Made by a program: the position numbers and the translations under genes. 48,728 bases of DNA from Candidatus Zhuqueibacterota bacterium (GTDB lineage: Bacteria > Zhuqueibacterota > Zhuqueibacteria > Thermofontimicrobiales > Thiofontviventaceae), in the NCBI GenBank assembly GCA_016931935.1, contig JAFGDW010000089.1, forward strand, positions 1 through 48,728, in the 5' to 3' direction. A model generated the notes under the pieces. It was not told the origin of the DNA, ran no database searches, and saw only the letters and a list, made by a program, of their open reading frames with translations. The stretch's first letter is position 1. Each line of letters starts with the position of its first letter. Positions 18,053 through 26,336 of this stretch are shown in pieces.

Positions 18053-19498
18053 ATGAAGATTAATGTACGTACAGTACTATGTATCTCATTGCTTGTCGTT
18101 GTAACCGGAACCGCCCTTGCCATGCAGGATGATGTAAAGGCAAGAATCTTCAAAGATATAAATGAGATGTTCGCCAAAGCTCGCTCCGAACAGGCAGATT
18201 TGTTATCACCCACAGTATATCAACAAGCCGTCAAAAAGAATGAGCAGGCCGTAAAAAATTTTGAAAAAGGGAAATCACCCGAGCCGTTGATTGAAGAAAC
18301 CAATGTACTGCTACGAACGGCAATTGAAAACGCAAAACTGTCCAAAGTAACCTTTCCTCATACCCTTGCCGCTCGTACGGATGCACTCCAGGCCAGCGCG
18401 CCGCAACTCACCCTTGATCTTTATACGAAAGCAGAACGCGAATTAACGGAAGCAGCAAAATCGCTTGAAAAAGGCGATATGAAAAAGTCCAAAGAGCAGG
18501 GGCTTAGAGCTGAGAAAATGTATCGTGATGCTGAACTAGCCGCCATCAAACTAAATGTTTTAGGTGAAGTGACACAAAAATCAATCGAGGCGAAAGACAC
18601 CGATATTCCCAAATATACTCCGCTGACATATGCGCGTGTCGTCAAATTATTGGAAGATGCGGATGAATTACTTCAGCGCGATCGTTCTGCAATTCCCGAA
18701 GCCAGAGCAATCGTGGAGGATGCGGCGTACGAACTGAGTCATGCTGCTTACATTGTAAAACGTGTTTTGGAATTAAAGGGGGACGACACGAATTGGGAAC
18801 GATTAATTCTCGAACACGAAGCCGCTGTTACCGAGGTGGTGAAGGAATTTAACTATGAACCCAAGTTTGACCAGGGGATGCAGCGAGTCACCGCATCGCT
18901 TATCACCGCCATTAACAGCATGAAGCAGGACAATCGTCGCCTGAATGATGAACTCACGCAAATGAGCAAACAAAATGAGACCTTGCAGGATGAAATCGAT
19001 CAGACCAAGAGTGAATTAAATGCATCCAAAGAAGTTCAGGCTGGCTTAAAAGCGCGAATCGATTCCGATAGAAAGAAAGAGGAAAAGTACAAGAAGGCGG
19101 AAGATTTATTTTTAGCTCAGGAAGCAAAGGTGTTGCGTATTGGGGACGAACTTACGCTGCGTTTAATCGGGCTTAATTTCCCAAGTGGTCGCGCCACCAT
19201 TGAACCGGCGTATTTTTCACTGTTATCCAAAGTTCAACGGGCGATTCGGTTGTTCCCCGACTATCATGTAATAGTTGAAGGACATACCGACGCAGTTGGC
19301 GATGATAGATATAACCAACGGTTGTCCATGCAGCGTGCGGATGCCGTTCGCGCCTATATTCTGGCAAGCATGGGATTACCCAGCGATCAGGTGACGGCAA
19401 TGGGATATGGCGAATCACGACCAATCGCTTCCAATGAGACAAATTCTGGCCGTCGGCAAAATCGACGGATTGATATTGTTTTAAAACCACAAAAGTAA
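18053..19498 (+). CDS. OmpA-family outer-membrane/periplasmic protein with coiled coil
   Basis: 481 residues. An N-terminal signal peptide (basic start, hydrophobic 7-20, cut near ALA-MQ). A long alpha-helical, charged middle (about 25-330) has repeat-like Ala/Glu/Lys segments and a strong coiled coil at about 285-335. The C-terminal OmpA/Pal peptidoglycan-binding domain (about 365-478) shows VEGHTD, the RADAVR helix and the closing NRRIDIVL. It is expected to bridge outer membrane or periplasm and cell wall, but has no barrel. The ATG at 18053 is preferred over an in-frame TTG at 18047, since TAGGAG sits 8 bases before the ATG. The next gene starts immediately after its stop codon. Confidence 0.88.
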   Translation: MKINVRTVLCISLLVVVTGTALAMQDDVKARIFKDINEMFAKARSEQADLLSPTVYQQAVKKNEQAVKNFEKGKSPEPLIEETNVLLRTAIENAKLSKVTFPHTLAARTDALQASAPQLTLDLYTKAERELTEAAKSLEKGDMKKSKEQGLRAEKMYRDAELAAIKLNVLGEVTQKSIEAKDTDIPKYTPLTYARVVKLLEDADELLQRDRSAIPEARAIVEDAAYELSHAAYIVKRVLELKGDDTNWERLILEHEAAVTEVVKEFNYEPKFDQGMQRVTASLITAINSMKQDNRRLNDELTQMSKQNETLQDEIDQTKSELNASKEVQAGLKARIDSDRKKEEKYKKAEDLFLAQEAKVLRIGDELTLRLIGLNFPSGRATIEPAYFSLLSKVQRAIRLFPDYHVIVEGHTDAVGDDRYNQRLSMQRADAVRAYILASMGLPSDQVTAMGYGESRPIASNETNSGRRQNRRIDIVLKPQK

Positions 19499-20101
19499 AT
19501 GACCAACGGACTTATACAACCACAATTGCTGCTACAAATCTGCTGCGCTCCGGATGCTTCAGTTGTTTTTGAACGGCTGCGCAGCAGTTATGATATTACA
19601 GGCTATTTTTACAATCCTAATATTCATCCCAAAGAAGAATATGACCTTCGGGCAGAAGAAACCATGCGGCTGGCTGAAAAAATGATGATCCCTATGGAAC
19701 CGGCGCCATACGATCCGCAAAACTGGTTCGCTATGACGAAAGGGAAGGAATCGGAACCAGAAAGCGGTGAGCGTTGCCGTATTTGCATCTGGATGCGTTT
19801 AGAAAAAACCGCCCAATTTGCCAGCGAGAACAATTTCAACTTGTTCACAACCACATTATCAGTGAGTCCGCACAAAAATGCTGATCTTATTAATGAATTG
19901 GGAGCAGAAGTTTCTGAAATATATGGCGTTGAATTCCTGCAAGCAAACTTTAAAAAACATGATGGCTATAAACGCAGCCTCGAATTATGCAGATTATATA
20001 ATGTCTATCGGCAGAACTATTGTGGGTGTTTGTATTCGAAAGAAAACCTGGAAGCTGAAACTGATGAAAATGATTTATTAGCTTTACCGTTTGGACTGTG
20101 A
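19499..20101 (+). CDS. queH: Epoxyqueuosine reductase QueH
   Basis: A 200-residue DUF208 enzyme that reduces epoxyqueuosine in tRNA to queuosine, the last step of queuosine synthesis. It is the non-B12 alternative to QueG. All cysteine sites of the family are present: C15-C16 near the N-terminus, C93-x2-C96 in the RCRIC motif, and C175-G-C177 in NYCGC. These are thought to hold a 4Fe-4S cluster and a second metal. The ATG abuts the stop of the OmpA-type gene with no ribosome-binding site of its own, which points to translational coupling. No other queuosine gene is in the window. Confidence 0.93.
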   Translation: MTNGLIQPQLLLQICCAPDASVVFERLRSSYDITGYFYNPNIHPKEEYDLRAEETMRLAEKMMIPMEPAPYDPQNWFAMTKGKESEPESGERCRICIWMRLEKTAQFASENNFNLFTTTLSVSPHKNADLINELGAEVSEIYGVEFLQANFKKHDGYKRSLELCRLYNVYRQNYCGCLYSKENLEAETDENDLLALPFGL

Positions 20102-20158
20102 TCGGGAATGCATCGCCAGCAATTTAATTATATTTTATAATTGCGTTAACAGAGAATT

Positions 20159-21193
20159 GTGAAAGAAGCCCTTTATTATAATAAACTGGATAAGGACACT
20201 GTTCAGTGCGTACTTTGTCCGCATGAATGCCGTTTGCGACCTGGACAAATGGGCATTTGCAGTGTACGACAAAATATCGATGGTAAACTGGTAACTCATG
20301 TTTATAACCGCGCAATTGCTGTTCATGTCGATCCGATTGAAAAGAAACCGTTATTCCATGTGGCGCCAGGCTCACGATCATTTTCTATGGCAGCGATGGG
20401 ATGTAATTTTCATTGTAAATTCTGTCAAAACTCCAGCATTTCGCAAGTCGATACGATCGAGATAATACAGCGAAACAGCGAAACCATTACCGCAGCCCAA
20501 CTTGTCGAAGCCGCAAAACAACAACATTGCCGTTCCATTGCTTACACGTATACTGAACCGACTATTTACTATGAATATGCAATCGAATGCGCCGAACTCG
20601 CACATCAGGCAGGCTTATTAAATATATTTGTAAGTAACGGATATATAAATCCTGAGCCGTTGGAACAGATCAGCCCGGTTCTGGATGCAGCAAACATTGA
20701 TCTAAAGAGTTTTCGGGAAGATTTTTATCGCAAACTTGTCGGCGCCAAACTTAATCCGGTGCTCGATACGCTACGTCTGATGAAATCCTTAAAAATTTTT
20801 GTGGAAATCACGACATTAATAATTCCGACCCACAACGATTCTGAAGATGAATTACATGATATTGCCAGATTTATCAAGCAGGAAATGGGTGAAGAAACGC
20901 CATGGCATATTAGTCGGTTCTATCCACAATATAAACTTACCAATATTCCTCCGACACCGCCTGAAACATTGCGCCGCGCCCGCGATATTGGACTCGCTGA
21001 AGGACTAAAGTACGTTTACACTGGCAACGTTCCGGGAGATTCGGGAGAATCGACCTGGTGTCCGCAATGTGGTGAGCTAGTGATTCAAAGATACGGCTAT
21101 TCAATCAACAAAATTAATCTGAAAAACGGATGCTGTGCTAAATGTCAGACACGGATAAACGGGATTGAGATGGATGCGAACAATGATAACTAA
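20159..21193 (+). CDS. amrS: AmmeMemoRadiSam-system radical SAM enzyme
   Basis: 344 residues with a GTG start preceded by AGAGAA. An N-terminal cysteine-rich region (CVLCPHEC, then C34) is followed by the radical SAM motif C82-x3-C86-x2-C89 and a TIM-barrel. NIDLKS, PTHND and the HISRFYPQYK segment are typical of this family. A C-terminal zinc-ribbon-like part has CPQCG and CAKC. The family is named for co-occurrence with AMMECR1 and Memo proteins; its substrate is unknown, and it resembles pyruvate formate-lyase activating enzymes. Neither partner gene is in this window. It follows queH by 57 bases and overlaps the next gene, as part of a tight plus-strand chain. Confidence 0.9.
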   Translation: MKEALYYNKLDKDTVQCVLCPHECRLRPGQMGICSVRQNIDGKLVTHVYNRAIAVHVDPIEKKPLFHVAPGSRSFSMAAMGCNFHCKFCQNSSISQVDTIEIIQRNSETITAAQLVEAAKQQHCRSIAYTYTEPTIYYEYAIECAELAHQAGLLNIFVSNGYINPEPLEQISPVLDAANIDLKSFREDFYRKLVGAKLNPVLDTLRLMKSLKIFVEITTLIIPTHNDSEDELHDIARFIKQEMGEETPWHISRFYPQYKLTNIPPTPPETLRRARDIGLAEGLKYVYTGNVPGDSGESTWCPQCGELVIQRYGYSINKINLKNGCCAKCQTRINGIEMDANNDN

Positions 21194-23204
21194 AGTGAGT
21201 ATTGTACGTGTAAGTGTATTAATCGTTCTGATCGGATTATTGATAAGTGGGGGAGTCACATCACTTGTGGCAAAACCCAAAAAACCGAAACGTACTCCAG
21301 CGCCACAAGAATCGCCGACCACACATGCGCCAACAGTTTCAAAAGTGGATACAGTAAGAAAGGCGATACCGGATTCTGTAAAAATTGTGCGGACGATCAA
21401 CGACTCCGTTTCCCATGTTGATTCCACCAGTATCGTTGAAGCCAGGAAAGATTCCATCCCCAATATCTTTTGGGAAAAAGGCATTTTCAGTACGCGGCAA
21501 ACCGCCTATGGTTCAATGGATTCAACACGAATTCAAAATATTGTGTATAAGGATTTCGGTAATGTGCTTGCAAATTTGCCCGGATGGTTTTACTACGATC
21601 GTGGTTATGTCGGACAGCTTGCTTACGCATCCTATTTGGGGAATCCGACCAGACAATCGTCAGTGATTTTTGACGGACATCCGCTGTATGATCCGCAAAC
21701 GCGTCAAGTTGATCTTACCATTTTACCTGTTGAATCAATTGAACAAATTCGTAATAGTGACGATGATGCCGCTAATAATGCACTCCTGATTGATTCTGAT
21801 AAACGCGTGGATAAACTTCCGTATACACGTGTATTGTTTCACAACGCGAGTGCCTTGCTCAGCAATACGGATGTTATTTTCCGACAACAATTCACACCCA
21901 ATTGGGATGCATCATTTAATGTGGGGCTGAAACGTTCGTTCGACCGATTACAAGAAGAACCGAATGAATTGCATCAAGGCCGTGTGTACGTGAAGTATCA
22001 TGGTCACCATAAATGGAATGCCTTTTACGGACTACTGTATAACCGAAACAAGCGCCACGATTTCGGACCGGATTCATTGAATGAGCATTATGTTTCACCA
22101 GCAACGTTTACAACCAATACACGCTATGACCATACCATTGGTTTACGTGGCGTTTTGGGTAACGGGATTGTGCCCAACTGGGGGCTCTATATGTACGGAA
22201 CTACCATTCACTCGGACCTGAACGATCGCGAACACAATATTTTTGCTGGAAATGATTATGCATATTTAGGTGTAAGAGCAGCGTACGATGTCCCCTGGAA
22301 CCAGCATCAGTTTCAGGTTGCTGGGCGACTTGAACAACAATGGATCAGCGATATATTTGTCAAAAGCACACGTTCTGCGTTTTTTCAATTTGCTATAAAT
22401 GACAAAGTCGTACTAAGCGATGTAATGGATGTTAAAGGAAAGTTGGCGCTTGTTAGGGATACTGGCCAGGCAGGTGCCAATGCAAGTATTGAATGGAGTT
22501 TGCTTTGGGATGAGAATTTTAAAACGGTTGCAGAAATCAAACGCAACATGATTGTACCGACGTTGTGGCAACAGGAATATCATAATAAATCTTTACGTCA
22601 GCCTGCCGATTTACCGGTCGCCTATCAAAGTGAAATGCGCATGGGTATTCACTGGATGCCGGTTCGCTGGTTAAATTTACAAAGCGTACTATTTGGTTCG
22701 ACTATCGATAAACCTGTTTTCTACATCGGCTCGAACAATAATACGTTTGTCCTTGCTGAATTGTCGGAATCTGTTCATTCTGTGGGAAGCGATATTCGCA
22801 TGAACGCGACATTTCATTCGATGGCTGGAGTTGATATCGATGCTCGGTTATTCAATACATCATATTCGTGGTACAATGAAATTCCATCGACCGCAATTCA
22901 TGCCGGTATGTGGTACCGGAACAGCTTTTTTCAGGATGATTTAAAAGCGCTACTTCGTTTTGATATTCACTATTGGGGAGAACGCTCGTACACGTTTGTG
23001 CATCCATACAATGAACTGATCTATTTTGATCAGATGCCGGACGATTTTATCCTGAATCTAACGATTGATTTAACAATTATGAAATCCGCACGTGTATTTT
23101 TCGCTTATGAAAACCTGTTGAACCGGGATTACCAGTTTGTCTATGGGTATCCCATGACCTCGTATAAATTCCACTATGGCGTCCGCTGGGAATTCTGGAA
23201 TTAG
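21174..23204 (+). CDS. Outer-membrane receptor with TonB-type plug domain
   Basis: About 676 residues. An N-terminal signal/anchor helix is followed by a Pro/Lys/Thr-rich linker (about 35-110). The plug domain (about 110-200) shows VLANLPGWFYYDRGYVGQ, an RQ-VIFDG-PLYDP stretch and LPVESIEQI, all typical of TonB-dependent receptor plugs. The rest alternates aromatic strands and ends in a terminal Phe-Trp-rich strand (FHYGVRWEFWN), as in beta barrels. Size is at the small end for the family. No substrate can be named. In-frame starts are TTG 21165, ATG 21174 and ATG 21183; the ATG at 21174 is chosen for its nearby GAG, with low certainty. The start overlaps the end of amrS and the end overlaps the DUF1848 gene. 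Confidence 0.78.
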   Translation: MRTMITKVSIVRVSVLIVLIGLLISGGVTSLVAKPKKPKRTPAPQESPTTHAPTVSKVDTVRKAIPDSVKIVRTINDSVSHVDSTSIVEARKDSIPNIFWEKGIFSTRQTAYGSMDSTRIQNIVYKDFGNVLANLPGWFYYDRGYVGQLAYASYLGNPTRQSSVIFDGHPLYDPQTRQVDLTILPVESIEQIRNSDDDAANNALLIDSDKRVDKLPYTRVLFHNASALLSNTDVIFRQQFTPNWDASFNVGLKRSFDRLQEEPNELHQGRVYVKYHGHHKWNAFYGLLYNRNKRHDFGPDSLNEHYVSPATFTTNTRYDHTIGLRGVLGNGIVPNWGLYMYGTTIHSDLNDREHNIFAGNDYAYLGVRAAYDVPWNQHQFQVAGRLEQQWISDIFVKSTRSAFFQFAINDKVVLSDVMDVKGKLALVRDTGQAGANASIEWSLLWDENFKTVAEIKRNMIVPTLWQQEYHNKSLRQPADLPVAYQSEMRMGIHWMPVRWLNLQSVLFGSTIDKPVFYIGSNNNTFVLAELSESVHSVGSDIRMNATFHSMAGVDIDARLFNTSYSWYNEIPSTAIHAGMWYRNSFFQDDLKALLRFDIHYWGERSYTFVHPYNELIYFDQMPDDFILNLTIDLTIMKSARVFFAYENLLNRDYQFVYGYPMTSYKFHYGVRWEFWN

Positions 23205-23988
23205 CCGGAAAGTAATTTCCGCCAGCAGACGCATTGATATGGCCGCTTGCTTCCCGGATGCTTTCGTTGACCTGCTCAGCGAAAAATGCCCGCCTGATTC
23301 GGTCCACACACTGGTCATCTGGACTAAAAATCCTGCCAATCTGTTTTTTTACAAAAAGCTTGCCAGCAAACTACATGAATACGATCAACTTTTTGTACAT
23401 CTGACGGTTACGGGAATGGGGGGGAGTGAGTTCGAACCGAATGTACCTGCGCAAAACACAATAATGAGAATGCTGCCCGAATTGACAAAACTTGTCGGAT
23501 CGCCTGATCGTATCCGGTTTCGTTTCGATCCGATCGTACATTTTTTTAAGCCCGACCGTACCGAATACACTAACTTACACTGGTTTGAAAAATTGGCCCC
23601 GGTTGTTGCCGGGGAAGGAATCAGAAACATATCGACCAGTTGGATTTCGCCCTATAAAAAAGTGACAAATCGATTGAAACGTTTGGGGATAACGATCAAA
23701 GAATTGACATCCGATGAATTTATGAATGATCTTGATTATCTAAACAATGTCGTCAGGCAGAATGAATTGACACTCCATTTCTGCAGTATGGAACATTTAC
23801 CCCGCTCACGCTGCATCGATGGGGCGATGTTAAATAATTTGCATCCTTTGGGTTATCAATGTTCTGTACGCAAGGCAAAGGGGCAGCGCACCAGTTGTGG
23901 TTGTACAGAAAGTTTGGATATTGGCTGGTATTTTAAATGTCCGCATGGTTGTGTGTATTGTTACGCCAACCCGGCATTAAACACTTAA
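23176..23988 (+). CDS. DUF1848 family protein
   Basis: 270 residues. The family opening is seen as KVISASRRIDMAACFPD (about 10-26), then VIWTKNP near 47 and RFRFDPIVHF near 115. The C-terminal cysteine cluster is CGC...CPHGCVYCYANP (about 243-267), where the cysteines probably bind an Fe-S cluster in a radical SAM-like fold. Function is not known. The ATG lies 29 bases inside the end of the receptor gene in another frame, so it is translationally linked to the upstream chain. Confidence 0.83.
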   Translation: MASAGNSGISRKVISASRRIDMAACFPDAFVDLLSEKCPPDSVHTLVIWTKNPANLFFYKKLASKLHEYDQLFVHLTVTGMGGSEFEPNVPAQNTIMRMLPELTKLVGSPDRIRFRFDPIVHFFKPDRTEYTNLHWFEKLAPVVAGEGIRNISTSWISPYKKVTNRLKRLGITIKELTSDEFMNDLDYLNNVVRQNELTLHFCSMEHLPRSRCIDGAMLNNLHPLGYQCSVRKAKGQRTSCGCTESLDIGWYFKCPHGCVYCYANPALNT

Positions 23989-24005
23989 AACAGCCTACTT
24001 TTTTA

Positions 24006-24034
24006 TTGACTTTTATTGTTGGTTTTGTTATATT
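24006..24034 (+). promoter_or_regulatory. Promoter for tRNA-Val
   Basis: -35 TTGACT (24006-24011), 17-bp spacer, -10 TATATT (24029-24034). It has the same -35 and -10 hexamers as the OmpA-type gene's promoter, and is the only good match between the DUF1848 gene and the tRNA. Confidence 0.65.
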
Positions 24035-24125
24035 AGACACAATTTTAAAGTTAAATTGCTCAGATGATTAGCGTATCCCAGGCGAATTGAAATTGTATAT
24101 GTAAACCTGAAAGTTTGAAATAAAA

Positions 24126-24199
24126 GGGCGATTAGCTCAGTTGGTTAGAGTGCTGGTCTCACATACCAGAGGTCACTGGTTCAATTCCAGTATCGCCCA
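24126..24199 (+). tRNA. tRNA-Val (anticodon CAC)
   Basis: The full cloverleaf can be folded by eye. Acceptor GGGCGAT pairs with ATCGCCC (24192-24198) and the discriminator is A. The D-arm has GCTC-AGTTGGTTA-GAGT. The anticodon stem CTGGT/ACCAG encloses the loop CTCACAT with anticodon CAC at 24160-24162, and the T-arm ACTGG-TTCAATT-CCAGT closes. CCA is not encoded. A valine CAC anticodon reads GUG only. Confidence 0.96.
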
Positions 24200-24208
24200 T
24201 TCAAGGAG

Positions 24209-24241
24209 AAACCGTTGGTCAGAAAAGATCAGCGGTTTTTT
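24209..24241 (+). terminator. Terminator after tRNA-Val
   Basis: AAACCG-t-TGGTC pairs with GATCA-g-CGGTTT around a short A-rich loop. A T run follows (24236-24241). It starts 10 bases after the tRNA. Confidence 0.85.
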
Positions 24242-24306
24242 GTTGAATAATGTGTTGCGGTTTGATAGTCCGTTTATTCATGCTATTGAATCGGAATACT
24301 CGAAAA

Positions 24307-24810
24307 TCACTCCCAATCTTCCCAGACTAATGGAAATAATAAGCTGATTAACATCATCAAAATTGCAGATATAAAAAAGAAATTCCCAATTGCTCCACAT
24401 GCATCTAACATTCCCAAACGACTGAGCATCCAGTGCCAATCATGAATGCCGCCACCAAGAAGGTGCAGTTTACGTGCTTGTGCGTCGGCAGCGTAGACAC
24501 TAATATTAATTAAATGATGACCAAGCCAAAATGTCATTACCTGAAAGCCAGTTTTATATAGATGGAAGAGAAAGTAAATAGCCAGGACAGTGGGAAAAAT
24601 TATTTGCATTAATGTACCACCGGCGAACTGGATAAAGTCGCCAAATAACATAAAAAAGAAATGACCGGATTCATGAATAATTAGATCTGCATTATCAAGT
24701 AGTGTATAGGAACCGCGGTGCGTTAGATAGTAGATCGCAAATGGCAGAATTATAAATGAAGGGATCCATTTTTTTAATGGTGAAAATTGAGGATGTTGAA
24801 AGTTAAGCAT
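24307..24810 (-). CDS. Membrane protein with HESGH zinc-metalloprotease-like motif
   Basis: 167 residues with about four to five membrane helices. The motif IIHESGHFFF lies near 43-52, right at the start of a helix, as in membrane-embedded HExxH proteases. A second polar helix has GHHLINISVYAADAQARK, and an HDWHW motif lies near 122-126. The pattern resembles small M50-like or HExxH membrane proteins of unknown function. Protease activity is inferred, not shown. The ATG at 24810 is chosen because CGGAAGTC lies 7 bases upstream; an upstream ATG at 24843 would add 11 residues without a ribosome-binding site. It is transcribed away from the neighbouring unassigned gene and converges with tRNA-Val. 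Confidence 0.62.
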   Translation of the reverse strand: MLNFQHPQFSPLKKWIPSFIILPFAIYYLTHRGSYTLLDNADLIIHESGHFFFMLFGDFIQFAGGTLMQIIFPTVLAIYFLFHLYKTGFQVMTFWLGHHLINISVYAADAQARKLHLLGGGIHDWHWMLSRLGMLDACGAIGNFFFISAILMMLISLLFPLVWEDWE

Positions 24811-24851
24811 GATTTGACTTCCGTAAAAATAGTAATTATCCACATGCGATT

Positions 24852-25283
24852 TTGAATGAAGTCTTGGAATTTACAATCTGGAATTATTTCAATTCACGGT
24901 ATCTTTTTACAAAAATGAGTTTTATAATGAAACTAACTCCAAAAAATAGTATTAATCTTGATGATTTACAGGTATCGACCGATATGGTGGCACAAACAAT
25001 GTATCGCTGGATCGTTGCAAATATTGAACCGTTGCCTGTACAAATTAATATCGGTCGAAACAGTGTAAATCAATACGTGATCGATGTACATAATGACGAG
25101 ACAATCACACAGACAATCCCGATACGAAAAATTGAATTTCAGTGGATGCTTGATCATATCCGATTTGTAAAGCGACGTTGTTTTCTCCGAATGGCTGACT
25201 ACATAATCGGTATGAATATTTTTAAGAACAAAGGATTAATAATTGATAAAATTACTCGCTATTCGCTGGATGATTTTGAATAG
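24852..25283 (+). CDS. Unassigned small soluble protein
   Basis: Up to 143 residues with no recognised family. The sequence is rich in Ile, Asn and charged residues with no signal peptide or membrane helix. The middle (NIGRNSVNQYVIDVHNDETITQ) could form beta strands and the C-terminal half looks helical. In-frame ATGs at 24915 and 24927 may be the true start, because the first 21 residues look unlike a protein N-terminus and none has a clear ribosome-binding site. Overlapping opposite-strand frames are shadows. Confidence 0.45.
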   Translation: MNEVLEFTIWNYFNSRYLFTKMSFIMKLTPKNSINLDDLQVSTDMVAQTMYRWIVANIEPLPVQINIGRNSVNQYVIDVHNDETITQTIPIRKIEFQWMLDHIRFVKRRCFLRMADYIIGMNIFKNKGLIIDKITRYSLDDFE

Positions 25284-25349
25284 CGCCGTGTATATGAATT
25301 ACTTTTTTGAATTGGTTCATTTCTGTTAACTCCTTTACTAAAAAGTAAC

Positions 25350-25378
25350 TTGCTTTAAATTTGATAATGACGTATATT
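25350..25378 (+). promoter_or_regulatory. Promoter for the zinc-ribbon pair
   Basis: -35 TTGCTT (25350-25355), 17-bp spacer and -10 TATATT (25373-25378), 34 bases before the first zinc-ribbon start codon. Confidence 0.5.
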
Positions 25379-25412
25379 TCATCGTTCAAAATACAAATTA
25401 ATGGAGCAAGCC

Positions 25413-25667
25413 ATGCCGTCAACATTTCCATGTCCGAAGTGTGGGGAATACCACTATCATAAATCTCATTCGAAAGGTACGCTTGAACAGTTACGTAAGA
25501 AATTATTAAATGCACGTGTTTATCGTTGTCATATGTGTGGGTATCGTGCCTGGGAACGGAAAAAATCAATTAGCAAAATTTTTACACCGCGAATGATGTT
25601 ACGTTATGCACTTGCATGCGTTATCGCTTGTGTTGTCGGTTACTTGTTTCAATTTATTATCCAGTAG
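25413..25667 (+). CDS. Zinc-ribbon, single-TM protein (copy 1 of a tandem pair)
   Basis: 84 residues. CPKCG near the N-terminus and CHMCG about 32 residues later form a four-cysteine zinc ribbon. A basic linker (KKSISKIFTPR) and one C-terminal membrane helix (about 60-80) follow, so the ribbon faces the cytoplasm if the positive-inside rule holds. The ATG at 25413 is chosen because GGAG lies 6 bases before it and the N-terminus then matches the next gene (MPxxxxCPxCG). An upstream in-frame ATG at 25401 is less likely. The next gene is its paralogue of identical length, 29 bases on. Confidence 0.65.
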   Translation: MPSTFPCPKCGEYHYHKSHSKGTLEQLRKKLLNARVYRCHMCGYRAWERKKSISKIFTPRMMLRYALACVIACVVGYLFQFIIQ

Positions 25668-25696
25668 TTTTGTATTTGTTTCGGAGGATCATTGAT

Positions 25697-25951
25697 ATGC
25701 CAGGTTTCGTGAACTGCCCAGAGTGTGGAAGCGATGATTTCAATCGATCCCGTCTTCGAAATATTAAAGAAAAAATCCGTCATCGCCTTTTCAATCAAAG
25801 TCCGTATCGCTGTCATGAATGTGGACATCGTGATTGGGTTGACATCAAGAAATTCAAAAAGAAAATAACCTCACGGCAGGTTATGTTGTACGTGTTTATT
25901 GTGATTCTTGCCTGTATCATCGGGCAAATTATTGGTTCCAGGATTAATTGA
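25697..25951 (+). CDS. Zinc-ribbon, single-TM protein (copy 2 of a tandem pair)
   Basis: 84 residues, the same length and layout as the gene before it: CPECG, then CHECG 32 residues later, a basic linker (DIKKFKKKITSR) and one C-terminal membrane helix. GGAGG lies 9 bases before the ATG, which fixes the start. The pair is clearly a tandem duplication: the ribbon spacing is identical, and shared residues include the RSR/LEQLRKK-like helix and YRCHxCGxRxW. Function is unknown; anchoring of a nucleic-acid or protein-binding ribbon to the membrane is an inference. Confidence 0.68.
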   Translation: MPGFVNCPECGSDDFNRSRLRNIKEKIRHRLFNQSPYRCHECGHRDWVDIKKFKKKITSRQVMLYVFIVILACIIGQIIGSRIN

Positions 25952-26171
25952 TAATCAAATTGGCCGCCCGCCGAAAACGGTTGGTATATGATATAAATAA
26001 TGCATATTACCAACCGGCCATCAAAATTCAAAACCTTTGTTATATCCTGTTAATCCGAGAACGACGTATAACGTACGGCTTGAATCTGCTCTATTTTAAT
26101 TCATTCTGCTACACGAAAGTTTTTTCATTTTGCTTATTCCATCAATTTTCCTTTCATTGAAAATAATATTG

Positions 26172-26336
26172 TAACTACTCAGTAGGGCGTTGCCTGAGCT
26201 TATCCCAGCGAAGCGGGGCAACTCTTCCACGTAATATTGTCTGTTTGTCGGTTTCGACACCGTTCGTGCCGCAAGCACGCCGGTGCGAGAAAGCAAGCTC
26301 AGCCGACGGTATAATCATGCCCTGCCTGAATAGTTA
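26172..26336. repeat. Dispersed palindromic (MITE-like) repeat, inverted copy
   Basis: Ends are near-inverted: TAACTACTCAG on the left and CTGAATAGTTA on the right. Read on the minus strand it aligns along its whole length with 34591-34766. Shared blocks include TGAGCTTGC, ACGAACGGTGTCGAA, CCGACAAACA, ACAATATT, GTGGAA and GCTCAGGCAA. It is about 165 bases with no protein, so it would need a transposase in trans. The remainder of the 25952-26708 gap is AT-rich and shows no other feature. Confidence 0.7.

Noticed and set aside
20159..21193. Pyruvate formate-lyase activating enzyme
   Set aside because: The radical SAM motif is of the related type, but the N- and C-terminal cysteine-rich regions and the GYINPEPL and HISRFYPQYK features fit the AmmeMemoRadiSam family better, and no formate-lyase gene is near.
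24126..24199. tRNA-Val as an integration site for a prophage or island
   Set aside because: No integrase, no direct repeat of the tRNA 3-prime end and no phage genes were seen nearby.
25616..25696. Upstream start of the second zinc-ribbon gene
   Set aside because: The extension overlaps the end of the first gene and lacks a ribosome-binding site; GGAGG sits before the ATG at 25697 and both copies then have identical length.
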